From assembly GCA_021790335.1 (NCBI GenBank), contig JAJYEE010000024.1, forward strand, positions 1-34,948: a stretch of DNA of 34,948 nucleotides, given 5' to 3'. The first letter of the stretch is position 1, and every line of letters begins with the position of its first letter. This DNA comes from Pseudomonadota bacterium. GTDB lineage: Bacteria; Pseudomonadota; Gammaproteobacteria; Acidiferrobacterales; UBA6901. This document shows positions 14,075 to 23,338 of this stretch, piece by piece. Made by a program: the position numbers and the translations under genes. The notes below the pieces were generated by a model. It saw only the letters and a list, made by a program, of their open reading frames with translations, did no database searches and had not been told where the DNA came from.

Positions 14075-15522
14075 AGTTTCCGGGCGGATTCATACAGATC
14101 GATATAGGATCGCGCGCTTGCGCGCCAGCTGAAGTCCTGTCGCATGCCGCGGACCATGAGGCGGCGCCAGCCGTGCGGGTCGCCGTAAAGCGTCAGGGCA
14201 CGCGCCAGGGCCGCAGCCAGGGCTTCCCGGCTGTCGCCATCGAATACGATCCCGGTGGCCACGGCGGCGCGCAGGTTCTCTGGGCTGGCATCCACAACCG
14301 TGTCCGCAAGACCCCCGACCCGCCGCACGATCGGCACCGTACCGTAGCGCAAGCTGTACAGCTGATTGAGGCCGCAGGGCTCGAAACGAGACGGCATGAG
14401 GAACATATCGGCACCGCTTTCGATGCGATGGGCCGCCGTTTCGTCATAGCCGAGGCGCACCGCCATCCGGCCGGGATGGCGGGCGGCGCTCGCCGCCAGC
14501 GCATGCTCGTAGTCGTGTTCCCCGCTCCCGAGAAATATGATCTGTGCCCCCTCCTGCATCAGATAGGGTACCGCATCCAGAGCCAGGTCGATGCCTTTCT
14601 GACGCACCAGGCGGCTGACCATGCCGATCAGGGGCGCCTTCGGATCCGGCACAAGGCCGTTTTCGATCTGCAGGGCGCGTTTGTTGTCACGCTTGTCGCC
14701 GATCCGGCCGATGTCATAGTTGCGGGTGATGTGCGGATCGCATGCCGGATCCCATTCGCGGTCGTCGATGCCGTTGAGGATGCCGACCAGGCGTTCCGTC
14801 CGGTGCCTCAGCAAGCCGTCGAGCCCGAACCCCAGAGCCGGAGTCTGGATTTCGCGCGCGTACGTCGGACTTACCGTGCTCAGCATGTCGCCATAGACCA
14901 GCCCTCCCTTGATGAAGGAGACCTGGCCATGGAACTCGAGCGAATGCAGGGTCCACAAGGACGCGGGCAGCCCCAGTCTCGCGAGCATGGTCCTGTCGAA
15001 CAGCCCCTGATAGGCGAGGTTATGGATCGTGAAGACGGTCGCGGGCCGTCGCGGAGCATCCATCATGAACACCGGCGTGAGACCCGTCTGCCAGTCGTTG
15101 GCATGGACCACGTCCGGGCGCCAGGAGAGGCCGGCCTCGCCGAGTGCGATGGCGGCAGCGACCCGCGCAAGCAGGGCGAAGCGTTCGGCATTGTCTGCCC
15201 ACGGATGGCCGAGCGGATCGAGGTAGGGGCCTCCGGCCCGGTCAAAAGCCGGGGGGTAGTCGGCCAGCCAGGTTTTGACCCCGGTACCGGGCAGGCGGCT
15301 TTCGAGCAGACGGACGTCTGCGGCAATCTGCGGCAGGGCGATCTGCGCCACGGATTCCACGCTGCCGGCGCGCTCCAGGGCTGAGCGGTATCCCGGCAGC
15401 AGCAGGCATACATCGCAACCCTGCGCCTGCAGAGCGGCGGGGAGACTGCCGGCGACGTCGCCGAGGCCCCCTGTTTTGATCAGCGGGTGCGCCTCACTGG
15501 CGACGAACAGGACTTTCAGCAT
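14065..15522 (-). CDS. glgA: Glycogen synthase, ADP-glucose dependent
   Basis: GlgA adds glucose from ADP-glucose to growing alpha-1,4 chains. The 485-aa length is normal for bacterial GT5. The ADP-glucose motif KTGGLGDV starts at K16. HANDWQTGLTPVF, FTIHNLAYQGLF, the linker GILNGIDDREWDPACD, GMVSRLVRQKG, and the C-terminal SRFEPCGLNQLYSLRYGT with its catalytic glutamates are all visible. It is transcribed leftward, opposite to glgC, and the two starts face each other across 304 nt. No strong ribosome binding site is seen before the ATG at 15520-15522. Confidence 0.97.
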   Translation of the reverse strand: MLKVLFVASEAHPLIKTGGLGDVAGSLPAALQAQGCDVCLLLPGYRSALERAGSVESVAQIALPQIAADVRLLESRLPGTGVKTWLADYPPAFDRAGGPYLDPLGHPWADNAERFALLARVAAAIALGEAGLSWRPDVVHANDWQTGLTPVFMMDAPRRPATVFTIHNLAYQGLFDRTMLARLGLPASLWTLHSLEFHGQVSFIKGGLVYGDMLSTVSPTYAREIQTPALGFGLDGLLRHRTERLVGILNGIDDREWDPACDPHITRNYDIGRIGDKRDNKRALQIENGLVPDPKAPLIGMVSRLVRQKGIDLALDAVPYLMQEGAQIIFLGSGEHDYEHALAASAARHPGRMAVRLGYDETAAHRIESGADMFLMPSRFEPCGLNQLYSLRYGTVPIVRRVGGLADTVVDASPENLRAAVATGIVFDGDSREALAAALARALTLYGDPHGWRRLMVRGMRQDFSWRASARSYIDLYESARKLRP

Positions 15523-15826
15523 CGGCTGTTTCTGGATGACTTTGGGAAGGCAGCGTGCAGTTTACCCGAGGCGCTGTCCGGTAATCCACGCCGCACAGTG
15601 TGGTCCGTGTGTGCCCTGCGGGCCGGACGGTGGTGCCCTGCGCCCGGGGGTATGGTGACCTGTCCCTTGATAGGCACGCAGGACGCCCCGATTTGTGTTT
15701 CAATACGACTTGGCATGAATGTGCCCGCCGCGCGGAAAGCGGACAGGGTAACCACCGTGGCCGGGACGCCGGAATTGCCGGTGTGATGCCTGCGGGCATC
15801 AGGCTCCGAAATAGGGAACTGAACGG
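15523..15826. other. Divergent glgA-glgC intergenic region with leader hairpin
   Basis: No convincing gene lies in these 304 nt; a 23-codon frame starting at ATG 15715 has no ribosome binding site. A hairpin, GATGCC-TGCG-GGCATC (15785-15800), ends 26 nt before the glgC ATG and could influence translation or mRNA stability. The glgC Shine-Dalgarno is AGGGA at 15813-15817. Both promoters must lie here, but I see no strong -35/-10 pair. Confidence 0.45.
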
Positions 15827-17095
15827 ATGATCAAAGAGAGCAGCGCGCGGTTTGTCAGCCGGCTCACACGCGACACGCTGGCGCTGATCCTGGCCGGTGG
15901 GCGCGGCAGCCGTCTCCAGCAGTTGACGGAATGGCGGGTGAAGCCCGCCGTGCCGTTCGGTGGCAAGTTCCGCATCATTGACTTCCCGCTGTCCAACTGT
16001 ATCAATTCGGGCGTCCGCCGCATCGGTGTGCTTACCCAGTACAAATCCCACTCGCTGATCCAGCATATCCAGAAAGGCTGGGGGTTCCTGCGCGGCGAAT
16101 TCGGCGAGTTTGTCGAACTGCTGCCGGCGCAGCAACGAATCGAGACCTCCTGGTATCTTGGCACCGCCAACGCGGTGTACCAGAACCTGGACATCATCCG
16201 CAACCACGATCCGAGCTACGTGCTGATCCTGGCCGGCGATCACATCTACAAGATGGATTACGGCCCGATGGTTGCCTATCACCTCGAGCATGCCGCCGAT
16301 CTGACGGTCGGTTGCATCGAAGTGCCGCTGGAGCGCGCCAGCGCCTTCGGGGTGATGGACGTCGACCGCGATGGCCGGGTAACGCGCTTCGTGGAGAAGC
16401 CTGCGGATCCGCAGCCGATGCCCGGGCGTGCGGACGTGGCCCTGGTGTCCATGGGAATCTACGTGTTCAACACCGATTTCCTCTACGAGCAGCTCATCCG
16501 CGATGCCGACACCCGGGATTCGAGCCATGATTTTGCCAAGGACATCATCCCGCCGGCCATCGGGCGCTATCGCGTCATTGCCTATCCGTTCCGCGATGTC
16601 CAGAACGGACGGCAGGCCTATTGGCGCGACGTCGGGACCGTAGACGCGTTCTGGCAGGCCAACATGGAGCTGATCGGGCTGACGCCGGAACTCAACCTTT
16701 ATGATGAGGAATGGCCGATCTGGACCTACCAGGAGCAGCTGCCGCCGGCGAAGTTCGTGTTCGACTTCGATGACCGCCGCGGCATGGCTGTGGATTCGAT
16801 GGTGTCGGGCGGGTGCATCATCTCCGGCGCCACGGTCCGGCATTCGCTTCTGTTTTCCAACGTGCATGTCGAGTCCGGAGCCGTGCTTCAGGACTCGGTG
16901 GTGCTCCCGGACGTGCACGTCGGGGAAGGTTGCCGTCTGCGCCGCGTAGTGGTGGACCGGGGTTGCAACATCGAGCCAGGCATGGTTGTCGGCGAGAACC
17001 TGGAGCAGGACAAGCTGCGCTTTAACGTGACGCCTAGCGGAATAACGCTGGTTACGGCGGAGATGCTGGGTCAGGGACAGCACCATGTCCGCTGA
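15827..17095 (+). CDS. glgC: Glucose-1-phosphate adenylyltransferase (ADP-glucose pyrophosphorylase)
   Basis: GlgC makes ADP-glucose from glucose-1-phosphate and ATP, the controlled step of bacterial glycogen synthesis. The 422-aa protein has the nucleotide loop [15 protein letters not shown] at 20-34, [24 protein letters not shown] at about 39-62, [11 protein letters not shown], the sugar-phosphate motif RFVEKPAD and [15 protein letters not shown]. The C-terminal part is a left-handed beta-helix, seen as hexapeptide-like repeats ([34 protein letters not shown]). The N-terminal arm carries basic residues as in allosterically regulated enzymes, so control by glycolytic intermediates is plausible. 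It overlaps the next GH57 gene by 11 nt, so the two are co-expressed. Confidence 0.97.
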   Translation: MIKESSARFVSRLTRDTLALILAGGRGSRLQQLTEWRVKPAVPFGGKFRIIDFPLSNCINSGVRRIGVLTQYKSHSLIQHIQKGWGFLRGEFGEFVELLPAQQRIETSWYLGTANAVYQNLDIIRNHDPSYVLILAGDHIYKMDYGPMVAYHLEHAADLTVGCIEVPLERASAFGVMDVDRDGRVTRFVEKPADPQPMPGRADVALVSMGIYVFNTDFLYEQLIRDADTRDSSHDFAKDIIPPAIGRYRVIAYPFRDVQNGRQAYWRDVGTVDAFWQANMELIGLTPELNLYDEEWPIWTYQEQLPPAKFVFDFDDRRGMAVDSMVSGGCIISGATVRHSLLFSNVHVESGAVLQDSVVLPDVHVGEGCRLRRVVVDRGCNIEPGMVVGENLEQDKLRFNVTPSGITLVTAEMLGQGQHHVR

Positions 17096-18809
17096 GGCGC
17101 GCTTACGGGTTGTGCTGTGCTGGCACATGCATCAGCCCCAGTATCGCGACCTGATCAGCGGCGAGTACCGGCTGCCCTGGACCTATCTGCACGCCATCAA
17201 GGACTATGTGGACATGGCCGCCCACCTGGAAGCCATACCCCAGGCGCGTGCGGTCGTGAACTTCACGCCCGTCGTTCTCGAGCAGATCGACGACTACGTG
17301 CGTCAGGTGGACGGGTTCTTGAACGACGGTCTGGCGATTCGTGACCCGGTACTGGCAGCGCTTGGGGCTGCGGCCCTGCCTTCGGACGGCGACTCGCGCC
17401 TGCATCTGGTCAAGGCGGCGCTGCGTGCCAACCGGCTGCGCATCATCGAGCGCTTTCCCGCGTTCCGCCGGCTGGCGGAAATGGGCGAATGGCTGGTCGC
17501 CCACCCCGGTTCGATCAGCTATGTGAGCGATCAGTTCATCGCGGACATCGTCACCTGGTACCACCTCGGCTGGCTGGCGGAGCACGTACGGCGCAAGGAC
17601 GTGCGCGTACAGCACCTGATGGCGAAGTCCGAGGGCTTTACGCTGCACGAGCGGCGCCAGCTGCTGGAGGTCATCTCCGGGCTGCTGGCCGGGGTCATCG
17701 AACGCTACCGGCGCCTGGCGGAAGCGGGGCGCATCGAGCTCTCGGTGACGCCCTATGCGCATCCGATCGTTCCGCTGCTGCTGGATTTCGGGGCGGCGCG
17801 CGAGGCGATTCCCGACGTGCGCCTGCCGCTGCTCGAGCGCTACCCCGGCGGCGCCGAACGGGCGCGATGGCATGTCGATCAGGCGGTCGCTGCGTTTCAG
17901 CAGCGCTTCGGATTCCGGCCGGCCGGCTGCTGGCCGGCCGAAGGCGGTGTGAGCGCGGCTACCCTGGAGCGGCTCGCGGCCGCCGGCTTTCGCTGGACGG
18001 CGAGCGGAGAAGGGGTGTTGCGCAACAGTCTGGCAAAGTCCCGGCCGGATGCGCAGACGAATAATTCCGCACAGGTCCCGTCGCCGTGCCTGCATCGCAG
18101 CTATCAAGTCGAAGCCATTCCGATCCGCTGCTTTTTCCGCGACGACGGTCTGTCAGACCTCATCGGGTTTACCTATTCCGACTGGGCTGCGGATGATGCG
18201 GTCGCCAACCTCGTGAGCCATCTGGAAAATATCGCCACCGCCTGCCGCGCCGAATCGGGCGCTGTAGTGTCCATCATCATGGATGGCGAGAACGCCTGGG
18301 AGCACTATCCGGAAAATGGATACTATTTCCTGAGCGCACTGTATGAGCGCCTGTCCACGCATCCGCAGCTCGAGCTGACCACCTTTTCCGCGTGCCTGGA
18401 CGATCCCGCCGCACCGGCTATGCTGCCCGGCCTCACGGCCGGCAGCTGGGTCTACGGCACTTTCTCGACCTGGATCGGACATGCCGAGAAGAACCGGGGC
18501 TGGGACATGCTCGGCGATGCCAAACGCGCCTTCGACACAGCAGTCGCGGCGCGGAGGCTGGGCGGCGAGCAGCTGCAGACTGCCGAGCGGCAGCTGGCGG
18601 TATGCGAGGGGTCGGACTGGTTCTGGTGGTTCGGCGACGACAATCCGACCGAGACCGTGACCGATTTCGACTGCATGTACCGGATGCATCTTGCCAACCT
18701 GTACCAGTTGATTGGCGAGGAACCGCCGCAGTACCTGTCGCAGTCCTTTACCCGCGGCGGCGGCGAACCCCGGCACGGCGGCGCGATGCGGCCGGGCAAG
18801 CAGGGTTAG
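17085..18809 (+). CDS. GH57 glycoside hydrolase, amylase or amylopullulanase type
   Basis: The 574-aa protein is a GH57 member of a different subgroup from the branching enzyme at 11018-12610. The conserved regions are HMHQPQYRD at 14-22, [14 protein letters not shown] at 222-235, the nucleophile E286 in [10 protein letters not shown], and the acid/base D400 in [38 protein letters not shown] and [13 protein letters not shown] follow in the C-terminal part. No signal peptide is seen, so it acts in the cytoplasm. Likely roles are hydrolysis of alpha-1,4 links or debranching during polyglucose turnover. It starts inside the end of glgC, with malQ following, which supports a role in the same polymer. 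Substrate and linkage cannot be told from sequence alone. Confidence 0.88.
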   Translation: MSAEARLRVVLCWHMHQPQYRDLISGEYRLPWTYLHAIKDYVDMAAHLEAIPQARAVVNFTPVVLEQIDDYVRQVDGFLNDGLAIRDPVLAALGAAALPSDGDSRLHLVKAALRANRLRIIERFPAFRRLAEMGEWLVAHPGSISYVSDQFIADIVTWYHLGWLAEHVRRKDVRVQHLMAKSEGFTLHERRQLLEVISGLLAGVIERYRRLAEAGRIELSVTPYAHPIVPLLLDFGAAREAIPDVRLPLLERYPGGAERARWHVDQAVAAFQQRFGFRPAGCWPAEGGVSAATLERLAAAGFRWTASGEGVLRNSLAKSRPDAQTNNSAQVPSPCLHRSYQVEAIPIRCFFRDDGLSDLIGFTYSDWAADDAVANLVSHLENIATACRAESGAVVSIIMDGENAWEHYPENGYYFLSALYERLSTHPQLELTTFSACLDDPAAPAMLPGLTAGSWVYGTFSTWIGHAEKNRGWDMLGDAKRAFDTAVAARRLGGEQLQTAERQLAVCEGSDWFWWFGDDNPTETVTDFDCMYRMHLANLYQLIGEEPPQYLSQSFTRGGGEPRHGGAMRPGKQG

Positions 18810-18887
18810 CGTTCAGCCTTGCACCCCGTCGCCTGCGTGCGCTGAAACATGATGCCGGCTGCAGCGAACCGGGGGACCTTGCGTACG

Positions 18888-20375
18888 ATGAATCCGCCAC
18901 CCGATACCCGACCTGCGAATCCGCTGCTCGACCGGCGACGTGCCGGCGTGCTGCTGCATCCGACTTCGCTGCCCGGCGAGGGTGCCTGCGGCGACCTGGG
19001 TGCCGACGCCCATCGTTTCCTCGATATGCTGGCCGAGTGCGGCGTGTCCGTTTGGCAGATGCTGCCGCTCGGCCCCACGCATGCCGATCTTTCGCCCTAT
19101 CAGTGCCTGTCGGTGCATGCCGGGGACCCGCGCCTCATCAGCCGCAGGCGCGTGGAGAAATGGGGGTGGCTGAGCCCCGGCGTTTCCGCTGCCGGTGACA
19201 ACTGGCTCGCGCTGGCGCATGCGCAGTTCGCGCGGATGGCGGACGCATCCGGGCGGCTTGCCCTGGAGGGGTTCGTCGGTGTCCACGGTTACTGGCTCGA
19301 GGACTACGCGCTGTATCAGGCGCTGCGTCAGGAGCAGGGTGGGCGGCCGTGGTGGCTGTGGCCGGAAGCGTTGCGCGACCGGCAGCCGGCGGCGCTGGCG
19401 CAGGCACGCGACCGGCTCGCCGCGGCCGTGGGGCTGGTGCGTTTTGAGCAGTTCGTGTTTTTCCGGCAGTGGCAGGAATTGCGGGAGCATGCCGCGCAGC
19501 GCGACATACTGCTGTTCGGCGACGTGCCGATATTCGTTGCGCACGACAGCGCGGACGTCTGGGTACACAGGCAGTACTTCGCGCTCGACGACGACGGGCA
19601 GCCGCGCACCGTGGCGGGTGTGCCGCCGGACTATTTTTCCAAGACCGGACAGCGCTGGGGCAATCCGCTCTACCAGTGGGAGAGGATGCAGGCCGACGGA
19701 TTCCGCTGGTGGCGCGATCGGTTGCGCACCCAGCTCGCATTGTTCGACCTGCTGCGCCTGGATCATTTTCGCGGCTTCGAGGCGTACTGGGAGATCCCGG
19801 CGCACGACTCCACGGCCGTCAACGGACGCTGGGTGGTGGCGCCGGGCGAGGCGCTGTTTCGGGCTTTCGAGGAGGAATTCGGCAGGCTGCCGCTGGTGGC
19901 CGAAGATCTGGGATTGATCACCGAGGAAGTCCGTGCGCTGCGCGAAAAATTCTCCCTGCCGGGAATGCGCGTGCTGCAATTCGCCTTCGACGGCGGAGCC
20001 GACAATCCTTACCTTCCGCATCGCCACGAGGCCAATTCCGTCGCCTATACCGGGACGCATGACAACGATACCACGCTCGCGTGGTACGAGGCCCTGCCTG
20101 CCGACAGACAGGCGTATGTCCTCGACTACCTCGGCGCACCCGGCGATGCCATGCCCTGGCCGCTGCTGCGCGCGGCGCTCGGGTCGGTGGCCGTCCTCGC
20201 GGTGCTGCCGATGCAGGACGTGCTAGCGCTGGGTGCCGGCTACCGCATGAACACTCCCGGCACCACCACCGGCAACTGGCGATGGCGCTTGGCCTGGGAT
20301 CAGCTCACCCCGCAGTCGCTCGCCAAGCTGCAGCACATGGTGCAGCTGTACGGCAGGCTGGCGGTGGGCCGCTAG
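18888..20375 (+). CDS. malQ: 4-alpha-glucanotransferase (amylomaltase)
   Basis: MalQ transfers alpha-1,4-glucan segments between chains and recycles short maltodextrins left by phosphorylase. From ATG 18888 the protein is 495 aa. Family motifs are RRAGVLLHPTSLPG at 18-30, DVPIFVAHDSADVW at 212-225, GVPPDYFSKTGQRWGNPLY at 244-262, the nucleophile D292 in LRLDHFRGFEAYWEIP, the acid/base E339 in LVAEDLG, and GTHDNDTT at 389-396. An earlier in-frame ATG at 18849 would add 13 residues without homology or a ribosome binding site, so 18888 is preferred. It follows the GH57 gene after 78 nt and is probably co-transcribed with it. Confidence 0.95.
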   Translation: MNPPPDTRPANPLLDRRRAGVLLHPTSLPGEGACGDLGADAHRFLDMLAECGVSVWQMLPLGPTHADLSPYQCLSVHAGDPRLISRRRVEKWGWLSPGVSAAGDNWLALAHAQFARMADASGRLALEGFVGVHGYWLEDYALYQALRQEQGGRPWWLWPEALRDRQPAALAQARDRLAAAVGLVRFEQFVFFRQWQELREHAAQRDILLFGDVPIFVAHDSADVWVHRQYFALDDDGQPRTVAGVPPDYFSKTGQRWGNPLYQWERMQADGFRWWRDRLRTQLALFDLLRLDHFRGFEAYWEIPAHDSTAVNGRWVVAPGEALFRAFEEEFGRLPLVAEDLGLITEEVRALREKFSLPGMRVLQFAFDGGADNPYLPHRHEANSVAYTGTHDNDTTLAWYEALPADRQAYVLDYLGAPGDAMPWPLLRAALGSVAVLAVLPMQDVLALGAGYRMNTPGTTTGNWRWRLAWDQLTPQSLAKLQHMVQLYGRLAVGR

Positions 20376-20413
20376 TGCGGGCGCGTTGCCGGGGCCAGGG
20401 TTGATGTGTCCGG

Positions 20414-20428
20414 GTCGGCGAAGCCGGC
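20414..20428. terminator. Small hairpin between convergent malQ and glgP
   Basis: GTCGGC (20414-20419) pairs with GCCGGC (20423-20428), one G-U pair included, around a GAA loop. It sits midway between the two stops. There is no T-run, so it is at best a weak two-way terminator. Confidence 0.35.
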
Positions 20429-20441
20429 GCTCCGCAGGCAT

Positions 20442-23036
20442 TTACAGCCAGATCATGCAGCCGGTTTCGAAGCGGTGCGCCAGTGCCGGATGAAACGGGA
20501 ATATGCGTATCTTGTAGGACTGCAGGCCGGCCAGTGTCGGCCGCAGGTCGAGCCGGAACAGCGTTTCGCCCGCAGCGCCCAGCTCGCCGGGGGTGAAGAT
20601 GTAGCCATGACGGGTGACGAATGCGCCTTCCTCGGACTCGGTTCCTACCAGGCATTCCACGAGCACGTCATCGGCCTTGAGCTCGTGCAGTTCCACCGCG
20701 ATGCGGATGTTGATCGCGGTTCCCGACTTTATTTCGGAACGCGCGGTATCGAGTCGCCGCATTTTCACGAGCGGCCAGGAGCGCGCGACACGCTTTTTCC
20801 ACTCGGCCACGTCCTTGGCACGCGCGAATCCGTTCGCCGCCAGCACCAGCGCCTGTTTGCGCGCGCGGCCGTAGTACTTGCGCATGTAGTCCATCACCAT
20901 GCGCTCGGCGTTGAAGCGCGGCAGCAGGGATTTCATGGATGCCTTGGACTTGCGGACCCAGCCCTCCGGGTAACCGTTGCCGTTGCGGTTGTAGTAGAGG
21001 GGGATGACCTGTTTCTCGAGTATGTCGAGCAGCTCCTGGCCTTCCTCGTGGTCGCGATAGGCGGGTTCGAATTCCGGTCCGTGCGGTGTGATCGCCCAGC
21101 CGTTCGATCCGTTGTAGCCTTCGCCCCACCAGCCGTCGAGCACGCTCAGGTTGATTACGCCGTTGATGCCGGCCTTCTGGCCCGAGGTTCCGCTCGCCTC
21201 CAGGGGGTACTCCGGAGTATTGACCCATACGTCCACTCCGGTCACGAGTTTGCGGGCGAGCGCCAGATCGTAGTTCTCGAGCAGGATGATCTTGCCTTCG
21301 AATTCCGGCCGCCGTGAAAACTCGTGAATCACCTTGATGAACTGCTGCCCCGGCCGGTCGTTCGGATGGGCCTTGCCGGCAAAAAGCAGCAGCACCGGGT
21401 GGTCAGGGTCGTTGAGCAGGCGTGCCAGGCGCTGCGAATCCGAGAACAGCAGGGTGGCACGCTTGTAGGTCGCGAAACGTCGCGCGAAGCCGACGACCAG
21501 CATGTCGGTCTGGTGCGGTGTCAGGTGCTGCGTAAGCCGCTCGATCAGGGTCTTGCTGCATCCGCTGCGCCGCAGCTGCGCAGTGGTGCGGCGTTTCGTT
21601 TCCATCAGCAGTTCCGCACGCAGCGACTGCAGGGTGCTCCAGTAGCTGTGATCGGGAATGTTGTCGATGCACTGCCAGTAGTCCTCGTCGAGCAGCTCGT
21701 TGCGCCAGCCGCTGCCGAAGCGCATGTCGAACAGGTTGATCCACTCACGCGCCAGGAACGTCGGCACGTGCACGCCATTGGTCACGTAACCCACCGGGTT
21801 TTCCGAGGGCGGGATCTGCGGCCAGATGTAACCCTCCATGCGCGACGCCACCTGGCCATGGATGCGGCTCACGCCGTTGTGGTAGCGCGAGCCGCGCAGC
21901 GCAAGGGCGGTCTGGTTGAAGCCGTCGGGGTTGGCCGGGCTGTTTCCGAGTCCAAGGAACCGCTCCATGCCGATCCCGAGCTCATTCACGAAATCTCCAA
22001 AATAGCTGCTCATCAGGCTGTGCTCGAAGATATCGTGTCCGGCCGGAACCGGCGTGTGCGTGGTGAAGACGGTGCCGGCGGCAACCAGTTCGAGCGTGCT
22101 GTCGAAATCGAGCCCCTGGCTGGTATGCACCCGGCAGCGCTCCAGGATCTGGAACGCGGCATGCCCCTCATTGATGTGCCATACGGTCGGCGAGTGGCCG
22201 AGCGCGGAAAGCGCCCGCACACCGCCGATGCCTAGCGCGATTTCCTGCTGGATGCGGGTGTGCACGTCGCCGCCGTAGAGCTGATAGGTGATGGAACGGT
22301 CGGCTTCGGCATTGTCGGGCAGGTCGCTGTCGAGGAGATACAGGTTGATGTGGCCGGCTTTCGCCTTCCACACCTTCAGCACCACGCGCCGTCCCGGCAG
22401 GTCTACGTGTACGTGGGTTTCCGCCCCGTCCGTCCCGAGTGCCGGGACGATCGGCAAGTCGTCGAAGTTGGTGGGTACGTAGTGCGCAACCTGGTTGCCG
22501 TGAGCGTCGATGGTCTGGGTGAAATAGCCCTGGCGGTACAGCAGGCCGACGGCAACGAACGGAATGCCAAGATCGCTCGCCGCCTTGCAGTAATCGCCGG
22601 CAAGGATGCCGAGACCGCCGGAATAGATATTGAAGCTCTCATGGAATCCGAACTCGGCGCAGAAATACGCCACCAGATCCTGCTTGGGATCGAGGTAGCG
22701 TTCGATGCCCGGGGCGACGCGCTGCTGGCTGTAGGTATCGTAGGCAGAGAGCACCCGGTTGTATTCTTCGATGAAGACCCGGTCTTCGGCCGCCTCGTCC
22801 AGTCGGCCCTGCGACACTCTGCGCAGGAATACCTTGGGGTTGTGGCCGCTGCGGTCCCACAGTTCGGAGTCGAGGCGGTAGAATAGTCCGCGCACTGTCC
22901 GGTCCCAGCTGAACAGCAGGTCGTTGGCCAGTTCGGCTAGCCGTGCCAGGCGCAGAGGAATCGACGGCTGGACCTCGATCGTAAAGCGCGTGCCAGGCAC
23001 TGGCTCGTCCCTTGAAGGCTGCGGAGGTTGGTTCAT
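20442..23036 (-). CDS. glgP: Alpha-glucan (glycogen) phosphorylase
   Basis: This enzyme releases glucose-1-phosphate from alpha-1,4-glucan chain ends, using pyridoxal phosphate. The 864-aa protein belongs to the branch of the family with an N-terminal DUF3417 region (about 15-130; LAELANDLLFSWDRTVRGLFYRLD split over this area). YFCAEFGFHESFNIYSGGLGILAGD, HINEGHAAF and TTHTPVPAGHD follow. The phosphorylase core contains VTNGVHVPTF, GFARRFATYKRATLLFSD and the PLP lysine K621 in TSGQKAGINGVINLSVLDGWW. The start is the ATG at 23034-23036. tRNA-Leu lies upstream on the same strand, 115 nt away, so read-through from the tRNA promoter is possible. It completes the polyglucose cluster by feeding glucose-1-phosphate back. 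Confidence 0.96.
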   Translation of the reverse strand: MNQPPQPSRDEPVPGTRFTIEVQPSIPLRLARLAELANDLLFSWDRTVRGLFYRLDSELWDRSGHNPKVFLRRVSQGRLDEAAEDRVFIEEYNRVLSAYDTYSQQRVAPGIERYLDPKQDLVAYFCAEFGFHESFNIYSGGLGILAGDYCKAASDLGIPFVAVGLLYRQGYFTQTIDAHGNQVAHYVPTNFDDLPIVPALGTDGAETHVHVDLPGRRVVLKVWKAKAGHINLYLLDSDLPDNAEADRSITYQLYGGDVHTRIQQEIALGIGGVRALSALGHSPTVWHINEGHAAFQILERCRVHTSQGLDFDSTLELVAAGTVFTTHTPVPAGHDIFEHSLMSSYFGDFVNELGIGMERFLGLGNSPANPDGFNQTALALRGSRYHNGVSRIHGQVASRMEGYIWPQIPPSENPVGYVTNGVHVPTFLAREWINLFDMRFGSGWRNELLDEDYWQCIDNIPDHSYWSTLQSLRAELLMETKRRTTAQLRRSGCSKTLIERLTQHLTPHQTDMLVVGFARRFATYKRATLLFSDSQRLARLLNDPDHPVLLLFAGKAHPNDRPGQQFIKVIHEFSRRPEFEGKIILLENYDLALARKLVTGVDVWVNTPEYPLEASGTSGQKAGINGVINLSVLDGWWGEGYNGSNGWAITPHGPEFEPAYRDHEEGQELLDILEKQVIPLYYNRNGNGYPEGWVRKSKASMKSLLPRFNAERMVMDYMRKYYGRARKQALVLAANGFARAKDVAEWKKRVARSWPLVKMRRLDTARSEIKSGTAINIRIAVELHELKADDVLVECLVGTESEEGAFVTRHGYIFTPGELGAAGETLFRLDLRPTLAGLQSYKIRIFPFHPALAHRFETGCMIWL

Positions 23037-23151
23037 TGAGCTACGTCGTCGGGGCGGCCGGATCTGGGATCAGCCGGCAAGGGTGGCATCAGACGGTTCG
23101 CCGTGCGTTTGATCCATGACCGGACATTACAGTGTGTCGTGCAAATTGGAT

Positions 23152-23238
23152 TGGTACCGAGGGTCGGAATCGAACCGACACGGTGTCACCACCACCGGAT
23201 TTTGAGTCCGGCGCGTCTACCAGTTCCGCCACCCCGGC
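23152..23238 (-). tRNA. tRNA-Leu (anticodon CAA)
   Basis: The complement gives an 87-nt class II tRNA with encoded CCA. The acceptor stem is GCCGGGG/CCTCGGT with wobble pairs, the D arm contains AACTGGTAGACGC, and the anticodon stem-loop CCGGA-CTCAAAA-TCCGG gives anticodon CAA (reads UUG). The long variable arm is GGTGGTGACACC, followed by GGTTCGATTCC in the T arm. On the minus strand TATACT (23250-23255) lies just upstream as a likely -10 box. Confidence 0.97.
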
Positions 23239-23338
23239 CCGCTGCAGGCAGTATAGCCATTCCTGCCGCCCGATCATAGGGCCGGCGGTCGACCGGCGGG
23301 CGCCGGCCGGACGGTTTACTAGGGCGTCACAGGAGAAC

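Noticed and set aside
15715-15786. 23-codon frame in the glgA-glgC gap as a leader peptide
   Set aside because: No ribosome binding site, no coupling to glgC and no distinctive residues.
15494-17128. Leftward 544-codon open frame
   Set aside because: It lies antisense to glgC, which has all the expected motifs. Long antisense frames are common in GC-rich genes.
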